NCBI GenBank assembly: GCA_905160935.1
Contig: CAJHZI010000802.1
Location: 286,001 to 350,000 of the forward strand
DNA length: 64,000 nt
Reading direction: 5' to 3'
Origin: Enchytraeus crypticus
Taxonomy: Eukaryota; Annelida; Clitellata; Enchytraeida; Enchytraeidae
Part shown: in pieces, positions 50,775-60,940 of the stretch
How positions within the stretch are numbered: position 1 is the first letter of the stretch
How the letters are laid out: every line of letters starts with the position of its first letter
The notes under the pieces: model-generated
Database searches by the model: none
Told to the model about the DNA's origin: nothing
Seen by the model: only the letters and a program-made list of their open reading frames with translations
Position numbers and translations under genes: made by a program

Positions 50775-51765
50775 AGTGCACTACCTACTGCCAGGTCCAT
50801 GGTATATAACGCCTCCACTCTTCATTTCCACATATGAGTGAGTCTTTAAATCATCTAACAATCCTAATCTCGGCCTGCCCCTGTCTCTTTTCCTTCCATT
50901 CTACCTTCTGTGATCTCTTTTAATAGACCTTCCCCCTTAGAATGTGTCCTATCCAAATCTTCTTCCTATTTCTTAATACATTTATCAACTGTCTATCTGT
51001 TCCAACTCTCTCTAGAACTTCCTCATTTGTAGCCTTTTGAGTCCAACTAATCCCCTCCATTCTTCTCCAAATCCGCATTTCCAATGACTCCACTTTCCTA
51101 ATATCTTCCTTCCTAAAGGTCCATGTTTCACAACTATACAATAGCGTGGTTCAAACCAAAGTTTTCACTATCTTTATCTTTGTATCTTTCTTCAGACTTT
51201 TTGTTAATAGTTCTTTTCTAATACCAGAGGCCGCTTTTGTTTGTGCTATCCTACTGCATATTTCTGTCTCACATTTCCCATCATCGGTTATAGTATGACC
51301 CAAATATTTGAAACTCCTTATCTGTTCCAATTTCGTACCATTTATTGTGATATTAACTTCAAATTTATTATTGGACACTTTAATAACCTTCGTCTTTTTT
51401 ATATTAATCGTCTAGCCATATCTCAATGCCGTGTCATTCAGCCTATCAATTTTCTTTTGCAGTCCAATCTCGCTACCCGCTACCATTCCTTGGTCATCTG
51501 CAAATCGTACATCTTGTAACAATTTACCCCATACTTTTATTCCTTAATTCTTCCATGTCTTTCAAGGGTTCCTCCATCATTGCGTCAGCGTAATGTTAAA
51601 CAGCAGCGGCGAAATGCTACAACCTTGTCTAACTCTACGTCCTATTTCGCCTTCTTCTGAGTATTTTTGTTGGATTTTGATTACTGCTCTTTGATTCATG
51701 TACAAGTTCAAAATTAGTCTTCTATCTCCCAGTCAATTCCTATTCTTTTTAAGATATTCATCATC
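50775..51765 (-). mobile_element. LINE A copy 3, RT-C-terminal part, interrupted by (TA)n
   Basis: Covers ETWTFRKEDIRKVESLEM, FKYLGHTITDDGKCETEICS and upstream to the reverse transcriptase, with many frame breaks. At about 51765 it gives way to (TA)n, directly after which copy 2 begins in the opposite direction. Its 3' end abuts another (TA)n at 50725-50771. Confidence 0.85.
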
Positions 51766-51766
51766 G

Positions 51767-51837
<71 letters not shown>
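51766..51837. repeat. (TA)n between LINE A copies 3 and 2
   Basis: Pure TA separating two divergently oriented LINE A copies. Confidence 0.93.
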
Positions 51838-51838
<1 letters not shown>

Positions 51839-54800
51839 CATAGCGGCACACTGGGTCAGGAAGCACAGATGCTTGTTTAAGACCCATTTCCTCCTTCCTC
51901 TCCATGGTTATTAGTAATCGTTGCCTCTTTGTGGCGCATCAATAGCAGCTGTCGAGGATTTAAGAATAACCTTCTATCACCCTGTGATTTTTTCTTTCCC
52001 TAGTTTTTACCTTAGGGGTGGTAAGAATCTTACGGCCAGACGGCACCTTGGGTGCTCCACTGATGTACCAGGAGGACATTCCATGTGCCCTAAAAGGATA
52101 AGTGTCGGCACATGGAATGTGAGAACTATGAGTGAAAGGGAAGTTAGAAAATGTAAAGAGGGAAATGGAGAAAGGGAAAATGAATGTCCTCGGGATGAGT
52201 GAAGTAAGGTGGTTGGGAACTGGAGATTTTATAAGTGATGGGTACAGGGTTATATACTCCGGAGGAGATAACAGGGAGAAGGGTGTGGCAATAATATTGG
52301 ATAGTAACTTAAGTGAACGAGTAACAAAGATTCTTCAGTGCAGTGACTTACTGATGTTAGTGCGGATCAAAGCAGATCCAGTAGATTTGGTGTTTATCCA
52401 AATCTACATGAATACAACAGCCTCAGAGGATGAGGAAATTGAAACGCTGTACGAAAAAATAGAAGGATGATTAAAGGAGAAAAAGCCACAGATCAAGTGA
52501 TAGTTATGGAGGATTGGAACGCAGTGGTGGGTGAAGGGAGAGATGGAAATGAAGTTGGGGAATATGGTATAGGAAAAAGAAATGAGAGAGGACAGAAATA
52601 GGTGGACTTTTGCAATAGAATGAGATTAGTGGTGTCCAACACTTGGTTTAAACATGAGAAGAGAAGGCGTTACACATGGAAGAAACCAGGAAGCACCGGA
52701 AACGAGGGAAGATACCAGATAGATTATATTCTGATAAAGCAACGGTACAGGAATAGTGTGAAGAATTCAAGGGCTTATCCAGGAGCCGATATTAATTCAG
52801 ACCACAATCTAGTAATGCCAAAAGTAGGGGATCAGCTGAAGAAATACTTAAGAAGAAAAGCAGTAAGAGATGGAATTTGAAAGGATTGAACGAGAAAAGT
52901 AGTCAGTTTCAGGAAGCAGTGGAAAGAAAAGTTAAGGAAATGAAGGACTACGAAAGAACAGGGGTAAATGAAAGATGGTGTCAGCTGAAGGAAGCTATTA
53001 AAATAGGTGCAAAAGAAGTTTATGGCTTTCTTAAAGCAAATACAGCTAAAAAAGCCTTGGATCACAAGCAAGATGCTAGACAAAATGGATGAAAGGAGGA
53101 AATGTAAAAGTATTGACACCAGTAATGGCCGAAGGAAATATAGAAGCTTAAACAGTGAACTTAGAAGAATCACAGACAAAGCAAAAGATCATTTGTGGAG
53201 TGAAAAGTGTGATAATTTAGCAGAATATGATAGAAGAGGGAGGTCGGATCTATTATACCAGGAAGTCAGGATACTAACAAGAACCGATAAGAAAAAGAAA
53301 GGAGATGCAAAGAACATTAGTATAATGGGTAAAGATGGGGAAATGAAGACAGAGCTGGAAGAAGTAAAAGAAAGATGGAGAGAATATATAGAAGAATTGT
53401 ATGATAAGATTGGGAAACCAGTTCAAGAGGATTTTAAAATAGAAGAAGAGAGTATCATAGAAGACGATAAAAGGGGCCCCGATTTAATGAAGGAGGAAAT
53501 TTATTCTGCAATTAACGGCATGAAGAAGGGGAAGGCAGCCGGAATAGATGAAATCCCAGCAGAATTCTTGAAAATTTTGGAAGGAGAAATGCTCAAAATG
53601 TTAATGGAGGTATATATGGAAGTGTACAGTACAGGTATTTGGCCAGATGACTTCAGTGATGATCCCAATTCCCAAAAAAGTCAATGCTGTGGAGTGTTCG
53701 GATTACAGAACAATCAGCTTAATACCTCATGCATCGAAGATCTTATTAAAGATAGTAAATAATCGCGTTTAATCGAAAGCAGAGGTGATACTGAGCAAAG
53801 ATACAATTTGGTTTTAGGAAAGGATGTGGCACAAGAGAAGCAATAGGAGTAATGCGGCTTCTTTGCGAAAGAAGCTTAGAATATGGTAATGACGTTTTTG
53901 TAGGCTTTGTAGACTTCAAGAAGGTCTTTGACAGGATTGATTGGATAACGATGATGAATATCTTAAAACGAATAGGAATTGACTGGAGAGATAGAAGACT
54001 AATTTTGAACTTGTACATGAATCAAAAAGCAGTAATCAAAATCCAACAAGAATACTCAGAAGAAGGTGAAATAGGACGTGGAGTAAGACAAGGTTGTAGC
54101 ATTTCGCCGCTGCTGTTTAACATTTACGCTGAGGCAATGATGGAGGAAGCCATGGAAGACTTGGAAGAAGGAATAAAAGTAGGAGGGAATTTGTTACAAG
54201 ATGTACGATTTGCAGATGACCAAGGAATGGTAGCGGGCAGCGAGATTGGATTGCAGAAGATAATGGATAGCTGAATGATACGGCCCTAAGATATGGCATG
54301 AAGATTAATATAAAAAAGACCAAGGTTATGAGAGTGTCCAATAATAAAGGTGAAGTTAATATCACAATAAATGGTACGAAATTGGAACAGGTAAGGAGTT
54401 TCAAATATTTGGGTCATACTATAACCGATGATGGGAAATGTGAGACAGAAATATGCAGTAGGATTGCACAAGCAAAAGCGGCCTTTGGTAGTAGAAAAGA
54501 ACTATTAACAAAAAGTCTAAAGAAAGACACAAAGATAAAGATAGTGAAAACTTTGGTTTGGACCACGCTATTATATGGATGTGAAACATGGACCTTAAGA
54601 AAGGAAGATATTAGGAAACTGGAGGCATTGGAAATGTGGATTTGGAGAAGAATGGAGAGGATTAGCTGGACTCAAAAGGTTACAAATGAGGAAGTCCTGG
54701 AGAGGGTTGGCACAGATAGACAGTTGATAAATGTATTAAGAAATAGGAAGAAGAGATGGATAGGACACATTCTAAGGGGGAAGGTCTATTAAAAGAGGTC

Positions 54801-54972
54801 ATATAAGGTAGAATGGAAGGAAAAAGAGGCAGGGGCAGGCCGAGATTAGGTATGTTAGATGATTTAAAGACCCACTCATATGTGGAAATGAAGAGGAAGG
54901 CGGAAGACAGAGAAGAGTGGAGGCGTTATGTACCATGGACCTGCCAGTAGGCAGTGCACTAAGAGAGAGTTT
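51838..54972 (+). mobile_element. LINE A copy 2, nearly full length, several frameshifts
   Basis: Most complete copy of this non-LTR retrotransposon. The 5' part holds an APE-type endonuclease: ISVGTWNVRTM at 52080-52130, EVRWLG near 52205, and DYILIKQRYR with SDHNLV at 52720-52815. The reverse transcriptase (53.3-54.3 kb) shows GKAAGIDEIPAEF, VDFKKVFD (usual KAFD), GVRQGCSISPLLFN and the catalytic FADD in VRFADDQ. The C-terminal part has ETWTLRKEDIRKLEALEMW and RWIGHILRG, a style common in animal RTE/jockey-like elements; the clade is not certain. At least four frame breaks make it inactive. The 3' end is a hairpin (54941-54954) followed by TGCACTAAGAGAGAG. Confidence 0.9.
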
Positions 54973-55085
54973 TTACCAACAGTCGGTCTTCCAAGATGGT
55001 CACCCACATAGTACTAGCCGAGGTCGATGCAGCTTAACTTCGATAATTGACGCGCAACTAAACCAAGTGCGCTAATCCTGCCATT
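54968..55085 (-). mobile_element. 5S rRNA-derived SINE fragment
   Basis: Minus-strand sequence contains GAAGTTAAGCTGCATCGACC, GGCTAGTACTATGTGGGTGA and CTTGGAAGACCG, matching boxes A and C of 5S rRNA genes. It starts ATGGCAGGATTAGCGCACTT rather than with a true 5S 5' end, so it is a SINE and not a functional rRNA gene. Confidence 0.75.
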
Positions 55086-55088
55086 GGG

Positions 55089-55089
<1 letters not shown>

Positions 55090-55153
<64 letters not shown>
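55090..55153. repeat. (TA)n tract
   Basis: Between the 5S-derived SINE and a LINE A terminus. Confidence 0.93.
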
Positions 55154-55155
<2 letters not shown>

Positions 55156-55185
55156 TAGTGCACTGCCTAACGGCAGGTCCTTGCC
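55154..55185 (-). mobile_element. LINE A 3' terminus next to (TA)n
   Basis: CCTAGTGCACTGCCTAACGG then CAGGTCC, i.e. the terminal hairpin with loop TAAC. The simple repeat beside it is (TA)n, not (GA)n. Confidence 0.6.
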
Positions 55186-55221
55186 TAACTATATAACTAT
55201 ATACGTATATCGTAACTCTAC

Positions 55222-56018
55222 TGGTTGGTCCAGAATAAATGAAACTACTTTTAAAGCTGATAACTTTCATAACTTTTATCCAAGCGTCTTATTGGATATA
55301 TTTGAATAATGACAATTGTCTTTCCAATGCACTTGCTGAATATCTAAGAGACACTAGCACACATACTTGAGGAATTATCGTTAGTGGCTGATATATAATT
55401 TTCAATGAAAATGCGTGAAAATTCAAGATCTAAATATAAAGAATTCAAGATTATGCATTAGGCCTTAACAATTTCAAGAGAGCATTGTAGTTTCTATCAA
55501 TGTCCTTAATGAATTGAGAATTAATTGAAAAAATGTTCAATGTGTCCACCATCTGCCCGAATAGCTGCATTCACCCGCTGGGACCACTGATCAATTGCCG
55601 AGTCCACGAGTGTCTAACTGATCTCAGCCCAACGGAGGACAATGACTCGTTTCAAATGTTCATCGTCATGAATTGGTTCAGGATAGACTAATTGCTGAAT
55701 ACAATAGTTAACGGTCGATTAGTAAATCGGGTTCAAATCAAAGGGGGGGGGGGGCTTTTAGGTGGAAGTTCTATGGTTCAATAACCTCTGGCTGATTTAT
55801 TTTCATACAGGCGATCATGCGGCATGAAATTTATATATCGGCTACTAATGATAATTTCTCAACATGTGTAAATAATTCTCAAACATTTCACTTAGATATT
55901 TAGCTAAGTAATGGAAAAGGGAATTATCTTTAAATTAATGTATGAAGTACGACGTTGGGATAAAATTAGTCAATGTTATTAGCCTTCAAAGTAGTTTCAT
56001 TTATTCTGGACCAACTTG
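55222..56018 (-). mobile_element. Mariner-derived element, type 2, opposite orientation
   Basis: Ends TTGGTCCAGAATAAATGAAA on both sides; the interior is the reverse of the 57.26-kb element (GGACCACTGATCAATTGCCG, ACACATTGAACAT on the minus strand). It is degenerate. Confidence 0.75.
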
Positions 56019-56062
56019 TATATATTGTAATGGTACGTTCTTCTTTGTAAGTTGTTGGTCTC

Positions 56063-56136
56063 TCTCTCTCTCTCTCTCTTTCTCTTTCTTTCTCTCTATA
56101 TCTCTCTCTTTTTCTCACTCTCTCTTTCTCTCTCTC

Positions 56137-56190
<54 letters not shown>

Positions 56191-56205
56191 ACACTCTCTC
56201 TATGA
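56063..56205. repeat. (CT)n-rich tract
   Basis: CT with TTT and CAC interruptions. Confidence 0.92.
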
Positions 56206-56384
56206 AGAAGACAGTCTTTGATTGAGTTCATAAACCAAGCGTTGGACTCTCTCTTGCTATAGCGTGATTCACAACGATTCCCCGTTCCTATTTGCTTCCA
56301 GTCGGTAACGGAGAGCAGTGCTATCCTGTCTTTCCTCTTCTACGCTAAGTCTCGACGTTATCGACTTTACTAGCCAATGTACTT

Positions 56385-56895
56385 ATAGTAACTGTACTAC
56401 TGTACTAATAGTAACTGTACTAGTGTACTTATAGTAACTACTATTGTACTTATAGTAGCTGTACTAGTGTACTTATAGTAACTGTACCAGTGTACTTATA
56501 ATAGCTGTACTGTTGTACATCCAGTAATTGTACTAGTGTACTTATAGTAACTGTACTATTGTACTTATAGTAACTGTACTATTGTACTTATAGTAACTGT
56601 ACTATTGTACTTATAGTAACTGTACCATTGTATTTATAGTAACTGTACTAGTGTACTTATAGTAGCTGTACTATTGTACTTATAGTAACTGTACTAGTGT
56701 ACGTATAGTAACTGTACCATTGTACTTATGGTAACTGTACTATTGTACTTATAGTAACTGTACTAGTGTACTTATAGTAACTGTACCATTGTACTTATAG
56801 TAACTGTACTAGTGTACTTATAGTAACTGTACTAGTGCACTTATAGTAACTGTACTAGTGTACTTATAGTAACTGTACTAGTGTATAGTAGTATT
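56385..56895 (+). repeat. 22-23-bp minisatellite with palindromic core
   Basis: About 23 units of TGTACTAGTGTACTTATAG then TAAC; GTACTAGTGTAC is nearly self-complementary. Variants ATTGTAC and CAGTGTAC are interspersed. Confidence 0.92.
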
Positions 56896-57149
56896 GTATA
56901 ATATTATAATAATATTGTAGTATTAGCAGCTTGGTCTTCTCGCGTTGGACTCTTCCTCTTTCTAAGCTAAGTCTCCGTAGCTTAAGAATGTGCATTTCAT
57001 GGTTTTCGTTGTAATTGTATCTTTATGAGTGACTGGAAGAATTAGTATAGCAATATAAGCAAACTTAAACTGATACATCGTCTGAATCATTTTATGTACA
57101 TGTATTAGTTTTCCCCTAGACAGAGCAGGTTAGAGAGGTGTACACTTAT

Positions 57150-57215
57150 AATATCCTAGTGCACTGCCTAACGGTAGGTCCAAACCAAAATGGCCCAGTC
57201 TAACGGCAGGTCTAT
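57150..57215 (-). mobile_element. Two short LINE A 3' termini
   Basis: CCTAGTGCACTGCCTAACGG then TAGGTCC, followed 20 bp later by GTCTAACGGCAGGTC: the terminus seems tandemly duplicated. Confidence 0.55.
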
Positions 57216-57259
57216 TTATAACGCTATCAACATTGTATATATATATACATATGTATATA

Positions 57260-58039
57260 CAGGGTGGTTCAGAATATATGAAACTAGTTTGAAGGCTATT
57301 AACGTGGACAATTTTTATCTAACGACTTACTTGATGCATCAAATTAAAGACAATTCTCCTTTCTATCAGGTTGCTGAATATCTAAGAGATATCATTACAA
57401 AAGTTTGATAAATTATTATTAGTCGCCGATATGTAATTGTCATGTCATATGATCGCCTGTATGAAAATAAACCTGCCAGAGTTTTTTGAACCGTAGAACT
57501 GGCCATCTAACAGCATCCCCTGATTTGAATCCGGTTTGCTAATCGATCGTTAACTATTGTCTTCAGCAATTAGTCTATCGTGAACCAATTCACGACGTTG
57601 AACATTTGAAACGAATCATTGTCTTCCGTTAGGCTGAGATCGGTCAGATACTCGCGGACTCGGCAATTGATCAGTGGTCCCAGCCGGTGAATGCAGTTAT
57701 TCGGGCACGTGGTGGACACATTGAACATTCGTTCAATTAATTCTCAATTAATTTGGACATTGATAGAAATTGCAAGGCGCTTTTGAAATAGTTAAGTCCT
57801 AATCCATAATCCTGAATTCTTGATTTTTGGATATTGAATTTTCACGCAATTTCATTGAAAATTACATATCGGCGAATAATGATAATTTCCCAAATATTTG
57901 TACAAGTCTCTCTTAAATATTCAAGACATTATTAGAAAGGAGATTTGTCTTTAATTAAATGTATGAAGTAGGACGTTTGGATAGAAATTGTCGAAGTTAT
58001 TTGCCTTCAAAGTAGTTTCATTTATTCTGGACTATCCTG
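57260..58039 (+). mobile_element. Mariner-derived element, type 2
   Basis: Long inverted ends (about 200 bp) beginning CAGGGTGGTTCAGAATATAT on the left and CAGGATAGTCCAGAATAAAT on the right. Between them is a + strand remnant, LKRIIVF then QWSQPVNAVIRARGGHIEHS, the C-terminus of a mariner-like transposase. Confidence 0.78.
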
Positions 58040-58045
58040 AATATA

Positions 58046-58046
58046 T

Positions 58047-58117
<71 letters not shown>
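58046..58117. repeat. (TA)n between two mariner elements
   Basis: TA tract ending in the TA target site of the 58.1-kb mariner. Confidence 0.93.
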
Positions 58118-58120
<3 letters not shown>

Positions 58121-59061
58121 GGTGAGTAAAAAAAAGAGAACACCTGCCAAAAGTTCGAATATCTCAGGCCATTGTCAATATTTTTCAATAAAACTTCTAC
58201 CAATTACTAAAGGATCAATTTCTGATTGGGTGGCCAATTTTAATTCGTTTTGGTACATAGATTGGCCAGTTACGCAAGTTTCAGCAGAGCAACCCCCCAT
58301 TTTTAATGTACTGTAAATAAAAATTATATTTAATTATATTTTTATTTTGGCCCTGAAAAGGCCATTGTAGTGGTTCAGAAATAACCAATTGTATCTGCTA
58401 GCATTGCTGACTACTCGATATGCTTTCCTCCTGCTGCTGCGCAGGACTGCAATCGCTTTCAGAACGCTAGGACAGCCTTTTTGATTCCAGCTTGGGGCAC
58501 TCTCTCCCAGATTGACTGCAGCACTTCCTGCAGTTCTGTCTTGTTTATAGGCATCGGCTGGTGTTTCTGATAGAGATGCAGCATGATTCCCCAGACATGG
58601 TAATCCAGAGGATTAACTTCGGGAGTGTTTGGAGGCCATTCATACTTTTTAAAGAAATACGGGTTTCCCTCGCTGATCCATTCCTGTGCATGACGGAGAT
58701 GCATGAGTCGGAGCACCATTATGCTGAAAGATGAAACCATTTGGTAAAAGAGCATAGCAATCATCAAAGCGCTTGGGAAGTAAAGTATTGACGTAATAGT
58801 GAGCGTTCAACTTTTCCTTCTCGCTAATTAAGTGCAATTTGCCCTTACTGTTGCAGCAAACGCCATTTTTAGGTAAAAATGGGGGGTTGCTCTGCTGAAA
58901 CTTGTATAACTATCCCATATATGGCCTAAAATGGATGAGAATTGGCCACCCCATCAAAGATTAGTCCTTTATTAATTTGTAAAAGTTTTATTCGAAAATA
59001 TTAACAATAGCCTGAGATATTCGAACTTTTTGCAGGTGTTATCATTTTTTTACTCACCCTG
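58118..59061 (-). mobile_element. Mariner-type transposon, inactive
   Basis: Flanked by TA; ends CAGGGTGAGTAAAAAAA on both sides as inverted repeats of about 190 bp (58118-58310 and 58865-59061). The minus-strand remnant of the transposase reads FQHNGAPTHAS, KYEWPPNTPEVNPLDYHVWG and ELQEVLQSIWERVP in two frames. This is the C-terminal catalytic part of a Tc1/mariner enzyme. The usual Asp before GAP is Asn here, and the N-terminal half is missing, so it cannot be active. Confidence 0.85.

Positions 59062-59104
<43 letters not shown>
59062..59104. repeat. (TA)n right of the mariner
   Basis: The element probably inserted into one TA tract now seen on both sides. Confidence 0.92.
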
Positions 59105-59107
<3 letters not shown>

Positions 59108-60092
59108 GTATTATTTATATAATAAGTTTTCTATTATTATTATACTTCAATGCATGTAACCCAACGTTGAGAAAAATTATGATTTCTTAATAATAAAAAT
59201 AAATCGAATTTTTAAATTTAAGTCACATTTCTTTAATTTAAATTGAATTCTAGATTTAAATAGATAATGACTTTAATTAAAATTTCCTAAATCAGAATTT
59301 ACTCGTACTTAACAAAAGCTGTTTCAATCTTATAGGTCTAACTATACTATATTCGATTTTTCAATTAAAGAGATTAATAACTAATGACAATTAGACCTAA
59401 ATACCGCAAACAAAATGAAGATTTTAATTACAAATACATGAAGTTCAAAAAACTGATTTTAATGCTGCAAATATTAACAATAATAATGACATTGCTAACA
59501 AAATGGTAAATCGCTTTGAATTACTTTTCACCTTAAAACAGCGTCAAGTTTCAGTTAAATATGAATGTGAATATAGATTTAGTAATTTGCAACAAAGAGT
59601 CTTATATAGTTTTATTAAGAGTCTTAGCAAATGGATGCAGTTAACTAAAACAGAGATGATCAGAGCAACAATGAACAGAGACTTCTGGATGAATATGACC
59701 ATGACCATGACCGCCCCGGCTTGGAACAGGCACGGCACTTAGAGAAGAAGAAGAATTTACAACATTACCGCCACTGAATATTACATCTGTCAGTTTGAGT
59801 CTCGACTCTTAGAACAAATTACTAATTTGTGCCAGTATAAAAATTCTAACACATTTTTTATATTGCGCCATCAAGTCTTTTACTTTAAGTCATTATTTCT
59901 ACATAAATAATACTAATATAAAGGTTGTAAGCTACAAGGTACTATTTGGCCCTTTACTATGTTTGCAAGTCTTTTATTGTCGGTTAACATCAAAGCCCAT
60001 AACAGTCAGGCTATGATAGTGACGAGAAACTCTGTGAACTAGTTGTACAATTTACATCGCAATGGTGAGTGCATAATCATATAAGAAGTCTA
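59105..60092. other. Downstream region of the TRIM gene
   Basis: AT-rich, no gene seen; a short ATGACC triplet run at 59694-59714. Confidence 0.5.
59973..59978 (-). promoter_or_regulatory. Candidate polyadenylation signal for the TRIM gene
   Basis: AATAAA on the minus strand about 115 nt past the A1 stop codon. Single hexamer in AT-rich DNA, so weak evidence. Confidence 0.35.
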
Positions 60093-60940
60093 TCAGCGAG
60101 AAAGACTTATGACTAACACACGATTTTGATTTCCAGAGTCGCTCACAATCAGTGAATCAGTGCAAGAGTCGTAGCAGAGACAACCAGGATTCTGGAGATC
60201 ACGTACTGTATGAACCTGACCTAGATATTTCAGGTCTGTGTCAAACAGTTGAACTCTGTTTTTATCATAATCAGCCACAAATAAGAGTTTATTCGTATAA
60301 TCAACTGCAAGTGAGCTGATATGCAGCGATTCATCTTTATCTCTTTGTTTCTCTCCAGCATAAGATTTTATGAGTTGACCCTCAGAGTATATCAAAGAGA
60401 CTCTTCTAGAGGAGCTCAACCCGTGAAGTACGATGAACTGATCACGTGACAACTGAATTGTCTGCTCAGCCGATGTAATGCGTCTATCAAATCTTATTTC
60501 ACGCAGCAGTTGACCCTCACTCGTGTACAGATCACAGCCACACGGTGATGTCTTGTCATAAATCCTCCATACTGTAGCACATACATTGTTCACTTGTGTC
60601 ACTGAGATATCACGTGGCCAGTGATTCTCTCTCATCTCCCAGCGGGTAACAGTGTTATTGTTGTTGAGGTCGACTCTGTGGATACAGTTTACTTCACAAT
60701 CAGTGATATACAGAGCTTTGTTGTAGGAGCAACCAGCAAGACCTACAGGTGACGTCATACCAGGAATGTTGATATCACGTGACGCTGTCAGACTGTGGGA
60801 GTCATACACGTTGACGTGTGAATGATGCTCTCCTACCACAAAGATCTTATCATCAATGACTGCTAATCCTGTGATCTCTTCAATGTCGACTTGTAAGAGC
60901 CTAAACTCAACACCAGAGCTGAGCCAGGCGTCCTTAGCAG
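60093..60940 (-). CDS. NHL-like beta-propeller exon A1
   Basis: Encodes about 282 residues beginning AKDAWLSSG, then repeated beta-strand blades: VIDDKIFVVGE, VNVYDSHSLTASRDINIPGM, NKALYITDCEVNCIHRVDL, LLFVADYDKNRVQLFDTDLK. The NRV.LFD pattern resembles NHL blades of TRIM2/3/71-type proteins, although the blades are diverged. The frame is open from acceptor to stop. Confidence 0.85.

Noticed and set aside
54968..55085. Functional 5S rRNA gene
   Set aside because: The internal promoter region matches, but the 5' end and terminator do not.
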